Shown: piece by piece, positions 1 to 8,927 of the stretch
Layout of the letters: each line of letters begins with the position of its first letter
How positions within the stretch are numbered: position 1 is the stretch's first letter
NCBI GenBank assembly: GCA_015060965.1
Contig: SUXN01000007.1
Span: forward strand, 1-64,000
Source of the DNA: Bacteroidales bacterium
GTDB taxonomy: Bacteria; Bacteroidota; Bacteroidia; Bacteroidales; Bacteroidaceae
Reading direction: 5' to 3'
Length of the DNA: 64,000 nucleotides
Notes under the pieces: model-generated
Seen by the model: only the letters and a program-made list of their open reading frames with translations
Database searches by the model: none
What the model was told of the DNA's origin: nothing
Position numbers and translations under genes: made by a program

Positions 1-88
1 GAAAAGAAACTTTTATAGACTGATTCGAGTCACCATTAAAGCTACACTCGTATCCTATTAGGCTTTGAGCAAGCAAAAGTAAGAACAA

Positions 89-123
89 AAGACGCATCAC
101 CCAATCTCTGGATGGTGCGTCTT
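89..123 (-). terminator. Intrinsic terminator of the orphan membrane-protein gene
   Basis: Two 15-base arms pair with one mismatch (outer stem AAGACGCA/TGCGTCTT) around a 5-base loop. On the minus strand the stem is followed by a T-rich run, and it lies just past the stop codon at 148. No gene is visible in bases 1-88. Confidence 0.7.
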
Positions 124-147
124 CATTTAGAGAGTACATCAAGTGTG

Positions 148-672
148 TCACTTGCGTTTTTGTTTTTGCTTCTGCTGCAACATCTGCTCGTGCTTTGAAC
201 GGATGTGGTCGTTCAGTTGCTCAATCTTCTCTCGGTTGAACTTGGTGTCCTCAAAGAGAATATCCACCTCGTTGAAGCGATTGACGGCAGCCGTGTCGCC
301 AGCGACATACGACCAGTTTCTTACAGTGACATACTTGACGCGATCATGATGCAAAGTACCGTTCTCACTTGCCAGAAGGACGATGAGACAGAACTCCAGC
401 ACCATCACAAGGAATGCGATCAAGAAACAGAATCTGCGGAAGTACTTCGACAGCCAGAGATACGAGAAAGCATACATTGGCCAGTGCCACAAGAGATAAG
501 CTAGACATGCCCATGAAGGGAATGGTGGTCTCTTGGGAGCCTTGATACCCTGCACGTTCTCGACTCTGCCGATGATAGTCTCCAGACGTACACAAGTGTT
601 TGCATTCTGCTTGACATATTCCTTGACCTCCTTCTGAACTCTATCAATTGCACCCTCATGCCTCTTGTACAT
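148..672 (-). CDS. Hypothetical membrane protein with C-terminal coiled coil
   Basis: About 174 residues, not recognised. The N-terminal third is charged and helical (begins MYKRHEGAIDRVQKEV). Two hydrophobic segments follow (one containing CLAYLLWHWPMYAFSYLWL, one containing FLIAFLVMVLEFCLIVLL). The C-terminus is a Lys/Gln-rich amphipathic helix ending QKQKQKRK. The reading frame is open upstream to 765, but that extension runs through the terminator of the preceding operon (746-774), so the start at 672 is preferred. The gene stands alone with its own terminator. Two transmembrane helices with flanking coiled coils resemble accessory proteins of mobile elements, but no mobile-element gene is nearby, so no function is assigned. 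Confidence 0.6.
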   Translation of the reverse strand: MYKRHEGAIDRVQKEVKEYVKQNANTCVRLETIIGRVENVQGIKAPKRPPFPSWACLAYLLWHWPMYAFSYLWLSKYFRRFCFLIAFLVMVLEFCLIVLLASENGTLHHDRVKYVTVRNWSYVAGDTAAVNRFNEVDILFEDTKFNREKIEQLNDHIRSKHEQMLQQKQKQKRK

Positions 673-745
673 GTTGTAATCCCTCTGGATTTGTAATGAC
701 CTTGTAGACCCTAAAGCCCCCGAAGCAGCCACGCGCAATAAAAAA

Positions 746-774
746 CATTCCCTCTTGCATAACAAAAGGGAATG
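746..774 (-). terminator. Intrinsic terminator of the SusC/SusD-TlpA operon
   Basis: Perfect 8-base arms (CATTCCCT/AGGGAATG) flank a 13-base loop. On the minus strand the hairpin is followed by six T residues. It lies 58 bases past the stop of the last thioredoxin-like gene. Confidence 0.8.
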
Positions 775-831
775 CTTATAACAGATTGAAAGCCTTGTAT
801 AACGCAGGAATCTGCATTAAGGCCATTCACA

Positions 832-1947
832 TTATTCTTCCTGATCAAGGTAATAAAGATCGCCCTCCATAATCTGCTCAATACGCATCTGAAGCTCCTC
901 AACTTCCTGGTCAAGTGACACGGCGCGACCCTCTGGCTCTATGAGAATTATCCTCGGAGCCTTATCGACACCGAAAAGCTTTGCTGCAGGCGAGTCTGCA
1001 CCCATACCATCACAAGCATTCAGCCAGCCCTCAACATTGGTGCCGTTGCTCTCTACAGCAGCCTTCCATGCCGCCGCATCGTTCTCAAGGGCAAAGCAGA
1101 GGAATACAAATTCATCATTATCCTTTATTACATTGTATACATTCTTCAACTCGGCAAGAACCGCAGCGGACTTCTCACAACCGTTTGCCCAGAAGCTTAG
1201 TACAACATATTTGCCACGGAGGTCGTTCAGGTGCTTCTTCTCACCACCGAGCATCGGCAATGTGATATCGGGGACCTCATTGCCCACCTTGAGGGCGCTT
1301 GCAAGTACCTTATTACGCAAAGAGAGATAATAAGGATGATCATACAAAGTTGCAGATACAGACTTGAGCATCTGATCGGCATAGGACGGTGTAAGCTGTT
1401 GCAACAGGTAACGCTCTATCTCAAGCGGTGTCATCGGTGACGCATTATGGTCAATGAGGAATCTTATTCTCTGCGAAAGAGATTTGATAGCCTCTTTTGA
1501 TCTCGCGCTCTCATCGGCACATTTCTCTGCGGCACTGACACCCTCTCCAATTATCTTCTTGTATTCGGAATAGGTATCATTGGTTGGTGTGCCGGCAATT
1601 ATTGTCGCGCAAGGGGTTGCTGCCGATGCTGTGTTTACGGCAACCTCGCCCGGCTCTACAAAGACCTCTATACCCTCTCCTTCGCCGAAGCCCGTTATAA
1701 CATACATTAGCACGGGCTCATCCTGCGCAAGCTCACGTTTAAATGTGTACTTGCCCTTCTTCACTTTTGCCTCGGCAACGGTCTCTGCCAGACCGTACTC
1801 ATTGGTACGTGTAAGATACACCTTCTTCACCTTCTTGCCGTCGGCAGTCTTAACGTCGTCTATGACACCGTTGATGACGCATGTTCCCTGTGCGCTCACT
1901 GCAATGCAGAAAGCAACTGATAATATTGTAGTCAATAATCTTTTCAT
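832..1947 (-). CDS. DUF4369-thioredoxin-like protein with degenerate CxxS site
   Basis: 371 residues: signal peptide (1-19), an N-terminal beta-rich DUF4369-like region (about 20-120), a helical linker, then a TlpA/AhpC-type thioredoxin fold from about 222. The active-site segment reads FWANGCEKS (252-260). Compared with FWASWCAPC in the next gene, the first cysteine (Cys257) is kept, the tryptophan before it is Gly and the resolving cysteine is Ser260. The presumed cis-proline (KAPRIIL) is kept. Family members with CxxC are periplasmic thiol-disulfide reductases; this one cannot complete a dithiol cycle by itself and may trap substrates or have a structural role. It is the last gene of the operon, 12 bases after its neighbour. 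Confidence 0.85.
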   Translation of the reverse strand: MKRLLTTILSVAFCIAVSAQGTCVINGVIDDVKTADGKKVKKVYLTRTNEYGLAETVAEAKVKKGKYTFKRELAQDEPVLMYVITGFGEGEGIEVFVEPGEVAVNTASAATPCATIIAGTPTNDTYSEYKKIIGEGVSAAEKCADESARSKEAIKSLSQRIRFLIDHNASPMTPLEIERYLLQQLTPSYADQMLKSVSATLYDHPYYLSLRNKVLASALKVGNEVPDITLPMLGGEKKHLNDLRGKYVVLSFWANGCEKSAAVLAELKNVYNVIKDNDEFVFLCFALENDAAAWKAAVESNGTNVEGWLNACDGMGADSPAAKLFGVDKAPRIILIEPEGRAVSLDQEVEELQMRIEQIMEGDLYYLDQEE

Positions 1948-1959
1948 GGCTCTACTCTT

Positions 1960-3111
1960 TTATTTGTTTGCACCATCAACGATGGCTTTCAGTTTCTTCA
2001 CCATCTCCTCACCTCTCAGGTTGAACTCCACGACATTACCGTCGGGGCCGACAAGTGCTGTAAAGGGGACACCCGTCACGCCAAAAAGCTTGATACCCTC
2101 ACTGTTCCAGCCCTTGAGAGTTGATATGTGTATCCAATTCTTGTGCACGAGCCCATTGCTCTCGATACAACCTGTCCAGGCATCCATATCATTGTCGATA
2201 GAGTAGCTCAGCACAACAAGATTATCGCTGTTCTCGGAATATGCAAGTGCCTCTTTAAGATAAGGGATCTCGCGGCGGCATGGCGCGCACCAGCTTGCCC
2301 AGAAATCAATGAACACATACTTACCTTTGAAATCGGACAGAGCAAGTTCCTTGCCCTGTGGAGTACGGCCTACAATGTCAGGAGCGGCAGAGCCCTCCTT
2401 GAGGTTAGCCGAGCGTATATCGTTTACAAGTTCACGGTACATTGCCTGCTTGTGGAGTTCCTGTGGCATAGCATCCAGGAAGCCCTGGATAACATTGGAA
2501 TTGAATGTTGGTACCATAGCATACTTTATCACATACAAAGTTACAGGTGACTCAATATTATCATAGACAAAGTCCATGATTGCCACCTTGAAGTGCATGT
2601 TGTTCACATAGAATGTAGGCGAGGTAAACTCCATTTCCAGATCTTGATTGCCCTGTATCTCCTTGGGGATATTTGCAAGCACCTCCTTCATTCGCACTTT
2701 GCTCTCCTGAATACACTTGTTGTTGAGGTCAAGGTACTCCTGATATTTCTCGTTGCTGGGGCTGCCGCCAATCTTTGCGGCTACCGGATATGCTGCATCG
2801 AACGGGAACACCTTTATTTCGCCTTCCTCAAGGAACAACGGTATACTACCGTTGTCAAAACCGGTAATGTTGCACAGTTCAATCATTTCAGGAGCCTCTC
2901 CCTCAAACACAAACTTTCCGTCAACCACTGGAGCAGTGGCAACCTCCACCTGCACACCGTCAATTGTACGCTGCAGCTTGACCTCATTCACCGTCTCATC
3001 GCTGTAGCATAACTTGTTGCTTGTCATTTCGCCTTTGATGACGAATTTTCTCTCTTGCGCAGTGGTGACAGTCGCTACGAACACCAGAGCAAATAGTAAT
3101 AACTTTTTCAT
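1960..3111 (-). CDS. TlpA-type thiol-disulfide oxidoreductase with DUF4369 domain
   Basis: 383 residues: signal peptide ending near TTAQ (19), a DUF4369-like N-terminal domain, a helical middle region and a C-terminal thioredoxin fold. The redox motif WCAPC lies at 274-278 (Cys275, Cys278), with the cis-proline region in GVTGVPFTALVGPDG. Proteins of this architecture reduce disulfides in the Bacteroidetes periplasm or at the outer membrane. Spacing of 12 bases to both flanking thioredoxin genes indicates one transcript. Placement behind SusC/SusD suggests a role linked to the imported ligand, possibly reduction of a thiol- or metal-containing substrate (inference). Confidence 0.9.
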   Translation of the reverse strand: MKKLLLFALVFVATVTTAQERKFVIKGEMTSNKLCYSDETVNEVKLQRTIDGVQVEVATAPVVDGKFVFEGEAPEMIELCNITGFDNGSIPLFLEEGEIKVFPFDAAYPVAAKIGGSPSNEKYQEYLDLNNKCIQESKVRMKEVLANIPKEIQGNQDLEMEFTSPTFYVNNMHFKVAIMDFVYDNIESPVTLYVIKYAMVPTFNSNVIQGFLDAMPQELHKQAMYRELVNDIRSANLKEGSAAPDIVGRTPQGKELALSDFKGKYVFIDFWASWCAPCRREIPYLKEALAYSENSDNLVVLSYSIDNDMDAWTGCIESNGLVHKNWIHISTLKGWNSEGIKLFGVTGVPFTALVGPDGNVVEFNLRGEEMVKKLKAIVDGANK

Positions 3112-3123
3112 TGTTTATGTCTT

Positions 3124-4224
3124 TTATTTCAGGTTCTCCTCCAGAAAAGCCTTGAGCCGCTCACCACGGAGACCTGTTGCCATTATATTATTGTACTCAT
3201 CAAGTATAAAGAGTGACGGCACACCGCTGATGCTGTAGAGCGATATTGTCTCGCACTGCCAGCCGTTGAGCGACGACACGTTCACCCATGTGAGACCGTC
3301 CTTCTCTATGGCTGCTTCCCAAGCATCCTTGTCAGTGTCAAGCGACACGCCTATAATCTCAAGCCCTTTGGGATGGAACTCCTCATAAAGTTTCTTCAGG
3401 TGAGGGTTATTCAGGCGGCAGGGACCGCACCAGCTTGCCCAGAAGTCAATAATCTTTATCTTGCCCTTGACGCTGCTCATTGTCACGGGGTTGCCTTTTG
3501 TATCGGGCAAAGTGAAATCGGGAGCCTTTGCGCCCTGGTCGGTCTTTGCAAGGCGGTCGATACGCTCCTTTATCATGCGGCCGTACTGTGTCGACCTGGC
3601 ACCATCACCCAGCGCGCCATACATGCTCCTTGTCTCCTTGAGACCGGCATCACGCATTACAATGTTCGAATAGACAGTGTATGATGATATCAGGTTATCG
3701 TTGCTCGCGAGGAACCTGTTTGTAGCATCGCGCAGCAGTTCCTTCTCACGACGCAAGCTGTCGTTAACAAGGCTTGCGCTACGGTACTTCTTTGCTGCAC
3801 GCAACGAGTCGTAACGCACCTGCATGCCATCTACCACAGTACGCAGAGAGTCGGACATCCTCATGTGCGCATTGTAGCTGTCATTGAGCTTGCCGCCATT
3901 TATAAAGAAGTCTGTGCCCTCGCTCAGACAAGCCTTGTATGCCGCACCGGGCTCGGCAAACAGCATAAAGCCGCCCGAGAAGCCATCAACCACAAGCTGG
4001 GCAACCAAAGGCTCCGTTGCAGTAGCCTTGAGCTCAAACTTACCCTTCTTGAAGTCACAAAAGCCTAAAGTATCGGTAACCTCCTCCGAAGCACGCGCAA
4101 GCAGATAGAGACGGCCTTTCTTTATGCCCACAATCTTTCCTTTTATTGTTATGTCCCCGGTCTGTGCAACCGAGCACAATGCACTGCACATCACAAGCAA
4201 TGCCGACAAAATAATCTTTTTCAT
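3124..4224 (-). CDS. TlpA-type thiol-disulfide oxidoreductase with DUF4369 domain
   Basis: 366 residues: signal peptide (to about VAQ, 21), a DUF4369-like domain (about 24-115), a long charged helical segment (about 118-225) and a C-terminal thioredoxin fold with FWASWCGPC (261-269; Cys266, Cys269). Cis-proline is in SISGVPSLFILDEY. It is the first of three consecutive thioredoxin-like genes and is separated from the upstream PKD-like gene by 96 bases holding a dispersed repeat, the only large gap in this part of the operon. Periplasmic disulfide reductase activity is the family role; the substrate is unknown. Confidence 0.9.
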   Translation of the reverse strand: MKKIILSALLVMCSALCSVAQTGDITIKGKIVGIKKGRLYLLARASEEVTDTLGFCDFKKGKFELKATATEPLVAQLVVDGFSGGFMLFAEPGAAYKACLSEGTDFFINGGKLNDSYNAHMRMSDSLRTVVDGMQVRYDSLRAAKKYRSASLVNDSLRREKELLRDATNRFLASNDNLISSYTVYSNIVMRDAGLKETRSMYGALGDGARSTQYGRMIKERIDRLAKTDQGAKAPDFTLPDTKGNPVTMSSVKGKIKIIDFWASWCGPCRLNNPHLKKLYEEFHPKGLEIIGVSLDTDKDAWEAAIEKDGLTWVNVSSLNGWQCETISLYSISGVPSLFILDEYNNIMATGLRGERLKAFLEENLK

Positions 4225-4265
4225 AATTATTCTAAAAGTAAATGAGATATCAAATCACATCATGC

Positions 4266-4305
4266 TGTCATCCCGAGCAGATTCTTCGCGCTGTTCAGGA
4301 TGACA
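4266..4305. repeat. Short copy of the TGTCAT...TGACA inverted-repeat element
   Basis: A 40-base element starts TGTCATCCCGAGCAGATTC and ends TTCAGGATGACA. The outer arms are inverted copies of each other (TGTCATCC/GGATGACA). It lies in the 96-base gap between the PKD-like gene and the first TlpA gene, and is the shortest family member in this window. Confidence 0.75.
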
Positions 4306-4320
4306 AGTAGATATGGTTTC

Positions 4321-6048
4321 TCAATATGTCATCTTGTATATGTAATCGTTCACAAACTGTATGTCCTTGATTTCACCCCACATGTTACCCTCGTTGTCAC
4401 GATCGTATAGCTTCGGCCCATAACTGCTGTCAACATCGGCAGCAGTATTGAACTTGATTTCTGCGATAGCACCGTTCGTACCGTTGAACAATACGATGTT
4501 CAAATGCAGACCGAGATCAGCGCTGAAAGCAGAGCTTTCCTCGGTACGGAACTTGATTTTTGTGATATCATAGCCCTCCGGAGCCTCATAGACAACAAAC
4601 TTGTCGCCGTTGGATACATTGTAGCGGTACACCGCATTGCCCTCGACAAAGAAGAGGTTCGTTGTGGTGAACCATGAGTTGTATGTGATTGTCGACATAT
4701 CTGTCGGAGTAAGGCCGGTGAGCCTCTTCTCGCTCAGGACAGTATATGCCGAGAGTTTCTCGCTCTCACTGCCGTCGCCGCTGCGCGCCGGAGCCACCTT
4801 GCTGCCGTCGCCGATGTTCTGCATCAGCAGCTCATAGCGGTAGTAGTTGCCTGTGGCCTCATCCTTGAAGATGAAGTAGGCATTCTGCTGGTCGTAGCTG
4901 TCGCGGTAGTTAATGTAGCCCATCACAGCCGTCATACCCTCGGGCGAGTGCTGAAGGGCATCGAACCTGACGTTGGCATCGAGCAGCGGGCTCATTGAGA
5001 TATAAGAAGGTCTTATAGAACCGGCCTCATACATGGCAAAGCCGGGGTCTTGTTTTGCGGCATAGAGGAAACGGTCGTTCTTCGCATCCCACATGAGGAA
5101 ACGGTTGTGTGTTATTGTAGCTGCCGTTATCTCGTAGTCACTCTCATGTGGCAGGTCGGGGTTGTTCTCGCAGCCGAAGCCGGGCTTGTAGAGAGCATGC
5201 ACATAGTTGCCCACATACACCTCGCCGTTCTCGGAGAGCACCACCTTGCACATGGTGTAGTTCGACGGGTCGCCCGTCTGCACAGTCCTCTTGTAAGAGA
5301 AATTCTCGCTCTCGGGCTTGAAAATCTGCGGAGCGGTGAATTTCACCCTCATCCCGTGCGGGTCGTACGCCCTTGTCTCGCCGTTGCTGCCGTAGAGTGT
5401 CAGCGCGCTGGTGACACCGATATTGGCGAAATCCTCGGGAATGTCCATATAGGTAGTGTAACCGAATCCCGTGGCATTCTCATAATGGTTGTTGTCCCTT
5501 GTCACGGACTTCACGTCGGTGTATATCTTTGTCTCGTTGCCGATGACCTCAATGTTACCTATCTTGCGGTCACCCTCCTGGCCGTGCATCACAAAGAGGC
5601 TGTTCTTGAACACCGGGCGTGTGTTTATCTTGAACGAAGAGTAATGCGAGAGGTCTGTGGTGCGGTCATAAATCTGCAGGAACACATCGTACGACATTGC
5701 CTTGCCCACAGGGAGGTCAAACTCAAGGAATCCCCTTGACAGGATTGTATCCTTGACGTTCTTGCCCTCTTCATTAATGTACGACCTACACCAGTAGAAG
5801 TCGAGGTTCTCAAGGTCCTTTGCCAGCGACTGCTCCACGATGGCATCGACACGGCGTGTCCTGCTGCTCTCCTCGAGAGCCTGCTGCACCTCAATCACAT
5901 TGCCCTCGACAGCCTGCACTATTGACGGAGAGAACGTAACGGACTTGATCTCGTTCATCGTGCCGAGAGAATAGTCATAGTTACCCTTATCCTCGTAACA
6001 GCCTGCCAGCACAAGGGCAAACAGTATAAGTGATGATATCTTTTTCAT
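4321..6048 (-). CDS. PKD-like family surface lipoprotein
   Basis: 575 residues with a lipoprotein signal (LAGC, Cys17). After YEDKGNYDYS the protein is beta-rich throughout, matching the PKD-like lipoproteins that follow SusC, SusD and DUF4843 genes in Bacteroidetes loci. No enzymatic motif is visible. It probably sits on the cell surface as part of the SusC/SusD assembly and binds substrate; this is inferred from position. It is 22 bases downstream of the DUF4843 gene, so co-transcribed. Confidence 0.8.
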   Translation of the reverse strand: MKKISSLILFALVLAGCYEDKGNYDYSLGTMNEIKSVTFSPSIVQAVEGNVIEVQQALEESSRTRRVDAIVEQSLAKDLENLDFYWCRSYINEEGKNVKDTILSRGFLEFDLPVGKAMSYDVFLQIYDRTTDLSHYSSFKINTRPVFKNSLFVMHGQEGDRKIGNIEVIGNETKIYTDVKSVTRDNNHYENATGFGYTTYMDIPEDFANIGVTSALTLYGSNGETRAYDPHGMRVKFTAPQIFKPESENFSYKRTVQTGDPSNYTMCKVVLSENGEVYVGNYVHALYKPGFGCENNPDLPHESDYEITAATITHNRFLMWDAKNDRFLYAAKQDPGFAMYEAGSIRPSYISMSPLLDANVRFDALQHSPEGMTAVMGYINYRDSYDQQNAYFIFKDEATGNYYRYELLMQNIGDGSKVAPARSGDGSESEKLSAYTVLSEKRLTGLTPTDMSTITYNSWFTTTNLFFVEGNAVYRYNVSNGDKFVVYEAPEGYDITKIKFRTEESSAFSADLGLHLNIVLFNGTNGAIAEIKFNTAADVDSSYGPKLYDRDNEGNMWGEIKDIQFVNDYIYKMTY

Positions 6049-6070
6049 AATATTTCCTTTCGATAGTTAA

Positions 6071-7417
6071 TTATAGTTCAACCTCGGGAATGTCGAAGCG
6101 ACGTGAAGCCGGACGCTTGTCGTTTGCGGCCTTTATGATGCGGTAGCACTCCTTCAGACGCTCCTCGCCGCTGAGCTGCTTGGTGCCGAACGGTGAGTTG
6201 TCCCACGCGAAGGTGTTGTTCGCCGCATCGTACACGAACGGGAACAAAGACTCGGCAACAAAATCCGCGGCACCGTCCTCCTTAAGCATTGTCTTGAGCA
6301 TGAACTGGTACTTGTCGTCCTTGTACTCGCCGAAATACTTCTTTACGATGGCGCCTGCACCCAGCTCCTTGGAATCCTCCCACCAGAAAGGAATTCTCAC
6401 GGTGTAGTTCACATTATTCTTGAACTCTACCCAGAAGAGGTCCCTGTACTGCGACAGCGGAGTACCTGTCAATGCGTAATCATAGTACTGGTTAAGCATG
6501 AAGAGGACATCGTCCTTGTGGAAATTGTCGGCCTCCTCTTCCATTTTCTGCACGGCGGCATCACTTGCGAACAGTGCGGCAATATCCCTTGTGTTCGAGC
6601 CACCCAACATTGTGGTGAAACGGCAGAACTTGCCGGCCCTGAAGGCACCCAGCTGTTCCTCGTATCCGCTCCAGAAGTAAGGCTCGTTGTATGCAGGATA
6701 CTCAGTCTCCTTGAGGATTGGCAGGTCTACTGCGATAGGCTCCTCGGGCTCGCTTGCGAGCAACGCGTTGACAGCGCTCACGTTGAGGGCCACAATCGCA
6801 TCGAACACATGCATTCCCATCTCATAGTCGAAGAGGCTTGTGTAGAACAGGTTGTCACCTGTGTGGTTGGCAAGGAAAATCTGCTTCTCCTTGCTCCACT
6901 CGCCCAGGTAAGTGAGGATATGGCTGTACCACACTGCAGGCTGTTCGTATGACTCGGTCACATAGAGGTTAATCTCGTTCTTGCCGCTTATGCCTGTACC
7001 CAGGTCACCGCTGCCGTCGAGATATATGCACACGGCATACATCTGGTCCTCAACTGCAGGGCGCTTCACCTTGACAACAATCTCCTTCTCATACTCCTTG
7101 CCCGAGAAGACCACCTCGTCAATGGCAACGTCGGCAAGCTCATAGCCCTCGATGTCCTTTGTCTTTACCGCGAGTGTGCGCTCACCGTCCATGAGGTAAC
7201 CAAGCAGCTTCACTTTCAGCGCCACCTCAACGGTGTCAGGGTTACCCACCACATGCTCACCGAAGTTGAGCGTGCGGTCAAAGTCGGCCGCATACTCATA
7301 GTCGAAGTAAGCACCGTTGGCACCCTTGTCAAAGAGGTCGGGCTCAATTTTCTCACAGGCTGTAAATGCGAGTGTAAGGCACAACAGCCCAATTATATAA
7401 TGGATACTCTTTTTCAT
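6071..7417 (-). CDS. DUF4843 domain lipoprotein
   Basis: 448 residues with a lipoprotein signal (LAFTAC, Cys21). The region after it (KGANGAYFDYEY, then a beta-sandwich-like stretch to about 170) fits DUF4843, a family found next to SusD in thioredoxin-associated uptake loci. The C-terminal half is mixed helix/strand without a recognised motif. Function of the family is not established; location suggests an accessory ligand-binding lipoprotein. Spaced 22 bases from both neighbours. Confidence 0.8.
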   Translation of the reverse strand: MKKSIHYIIGLLCLTLAFTACEKIEPDLFDKGANGAYFDYEYAADFDRTLNFGEHVVGNPDTVEVALKVKLLGYLMDGERTLAVKTKDIEGYELADVAIDEVVFSGKEYEKEIVVKVKRPAVEDQMYAVCIYLDGSGDLGTGISGKNEINLYVTESYEQPAVWYSHILTYLGEWSKEKQIFLANHTGDNLFYTSLFDYEMGMHVFDAIVALNVSAVNALLASEPEEPIAVDLPILKETEYPAYNEPYFWSGYEEQLGAFRAGKFCRFTTMLGGSNTRDIAALFASDAAVQKMEEEADNFHKDDVLFMLNQYYDYALTGTPLSQYRDLFWVEFKNNVNYTVRIPFWWEDSKELGAGAIVKKYFGEYKDDKYQFMLKTMLKEDGAADFVAESLFPFVYDAANNTFAWDNSPFGTKQLSGEERLKECYRIIKAANDKRPASRRFDIPEVEL

Positions 7418-7439
7418 ATTCTATATAATAGTCTAATTC

Positions 7440-8915
7440 TTATCCTCTTGGTATTATCTCCCCGGCAGGGTCAGTCGGTTCCTCCTCGACCTCCTTGTCG
7501 TCCTGCGCCCAGCCATACTCGACCTCGGCATCAGGCAACGGGAATATGAAGTTCTCCTGTGCGAGTGTCACCTCGGGGCAGTGTGCAAGTGTGCCTGTAA
7601 TGCCGTGCGCCTTGAGGAACCAGAAGTACTGTCCCTCGCCGTAGAACTCCTTGCGGTACTCCTTGTTGAGGGCCGCCACGCGCTGTTCGTCGGTGTCACA
7701 GGCAACATCCTTTGCCTTTGAGATACCTCTCTTGTTCCTCACCTGGTTTATGTACTCCGCGGCATCTTCGCCCTGCCCGCACGCCTCACAGGCAATGTAA
7801 TACATCTCGGGCAGGCGGATAAGAGGGATAACCTCATTGTCATTGTCGATATATTTGAGCGACATTGCGCACTGCAGCTCGTTGTTGCGGTAGAATGCGG
7901 TACCCTTGGCACGCATATCCTCGCTCTCGCTGCCCACAGTCTCAAAGATTGCGTTCAGGGTAGAGAGGTTGAGATAATACTTTGTGGTCATCTTGTCACC
8001 AACAGCGAAATAATCGGAGAGGTTATCCTTGAGCTCATGCATATTGATGCCGAAGATGACCTCCTTTGAAAGGACTGGGTCATTGTCGTTGCCGCTCTGC
8101 AGGGCAAGGCCACACTCCTCTATCACCTTGCGGGCATGCATTGCCGCGCTGTCCTTGATGCCAGCGTAGTTGTACACACGCGCCAGCATCGCGTTCACAG
8201 CATGGTAGTTCATGCGCAGATGCCTCTTCTCGAGGTCTTTGGCAAGGTCAATGTCCTTCTCATAGCTCAGGCACTCCCTTGCCTCCTTGAGGTCCTTGAT
8301 GATATTGTCCACAATCTCTTTTGCCGGCAACAGAGGCTGCTTCGTGTGGTCGGCGACAAGGCGGTAAGGGATGCACTTGACATCCTTTGCAGCCTCGTCG
8401 GCAGCATAGTTTGCAGGCCCCCAGCCGCGCAACAGGTCGAAGTGCAGGAAGGCACGCAAGGCGAGAGCCTCGCCGCGTATCATGCGGCGTGTCAGTGAGT
8501 CGGTGAGCACAATCTCGCCGTTGATGTCCCACCACTCCAGCAGATTGTTAGCGTTGGCGATAGTGTGGTACTGCGAGCGCCACAGGTTCGCCAGCACACC
8601 CTTGGTGTTGTAGGCACCGCTTGTCTCGCGGTCATATATGTAGACAGTGCTGCGGTTTGTTGTTCCGTCGGGAAGCTTGTCGTACATCTGCGCAAGCTGC
8701 TCCATGAGACCGAAGCTCAGGTTCTTGCCGTATGTATCCTCCTCGGTCATCACAATATACAGACCCGCAAGAGCACTCTTGTAACCGTTCTCCGTGGTGA
8801 ACAGTTCCTTTGCCGGGACATCGGTGTTGGGGCTTACATCCAACCAGTCGTCGCACGAAGCAAGAGAGAACATGCCCACAAGCCCGGCAATAAGTATATA
8901 AATGGTCTTTTTCAT
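7440..8915 (-). CDS. RagB/SusD family nutrient-uptake lipoprotein
   Basis: 491 residues with a lipoprotein signal (FSLASC, Cys21) followed by DDWLDVSPN, the usual SusD beginning. The helical TPR-like core is evident (GEALALRAFLHFDLLRGWG near 150; LPEMYYIACEACG in the C-terminal half, followed by INQVRNKRG). SusD proteins cap the SusC barrel from outside and hand ligand to it. The gene starts 12 bases after the SusC stop, the standard arrangement. The ligand cannot be read from sequence; absence of any glycosidase in the operon argues against a polysaccharide utilisation locus. Confidence 0.95.
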   Translation of the reverse strand: MKKTIYILIAGLVGMFSLASCDDWLDVSPNTDVPAKELFTTENGYKSALAGLYIVMTEEDTYGKNLSFGLMEQLAQMYDKLPDGTTNRSTVYIYDRETSGAYNTKGVLANLWRSQYHTIANANNLLEWWDINGEIVLTDSLTRRMIRGEALALRAFLHFDLLRGWGPANYAADEAAKDVKCIPYRLVADHTKQPLLPAKEIVDNIIKDLKEARECLSYEKDIDLAKDLEKRHLRMNYHAVNAMLARVYNYAGIKDSAAMHARKVIEECGLALQSGNDNDPVLSKEVIFGINMHELKDNLSDYFAVGDKMTTKYYLNLSTLNAIFETVGSESEDMRAKGTAFYRNNELQCAMSLKYIDNDNEVIPLIRLPEMYYIACEACGQGEDAAEYINQVRNKRGISKAKDVACDTDEQRVAALNKEYRKEFYGEGQYFWFLKAHGITGTLAHCPEVTLAQENFIFPLPDAEVEYGWAQDDKEVEEEPTDPAGEIIPRG

Positions 8916-8927
8916 ATTTCTTTTCGT

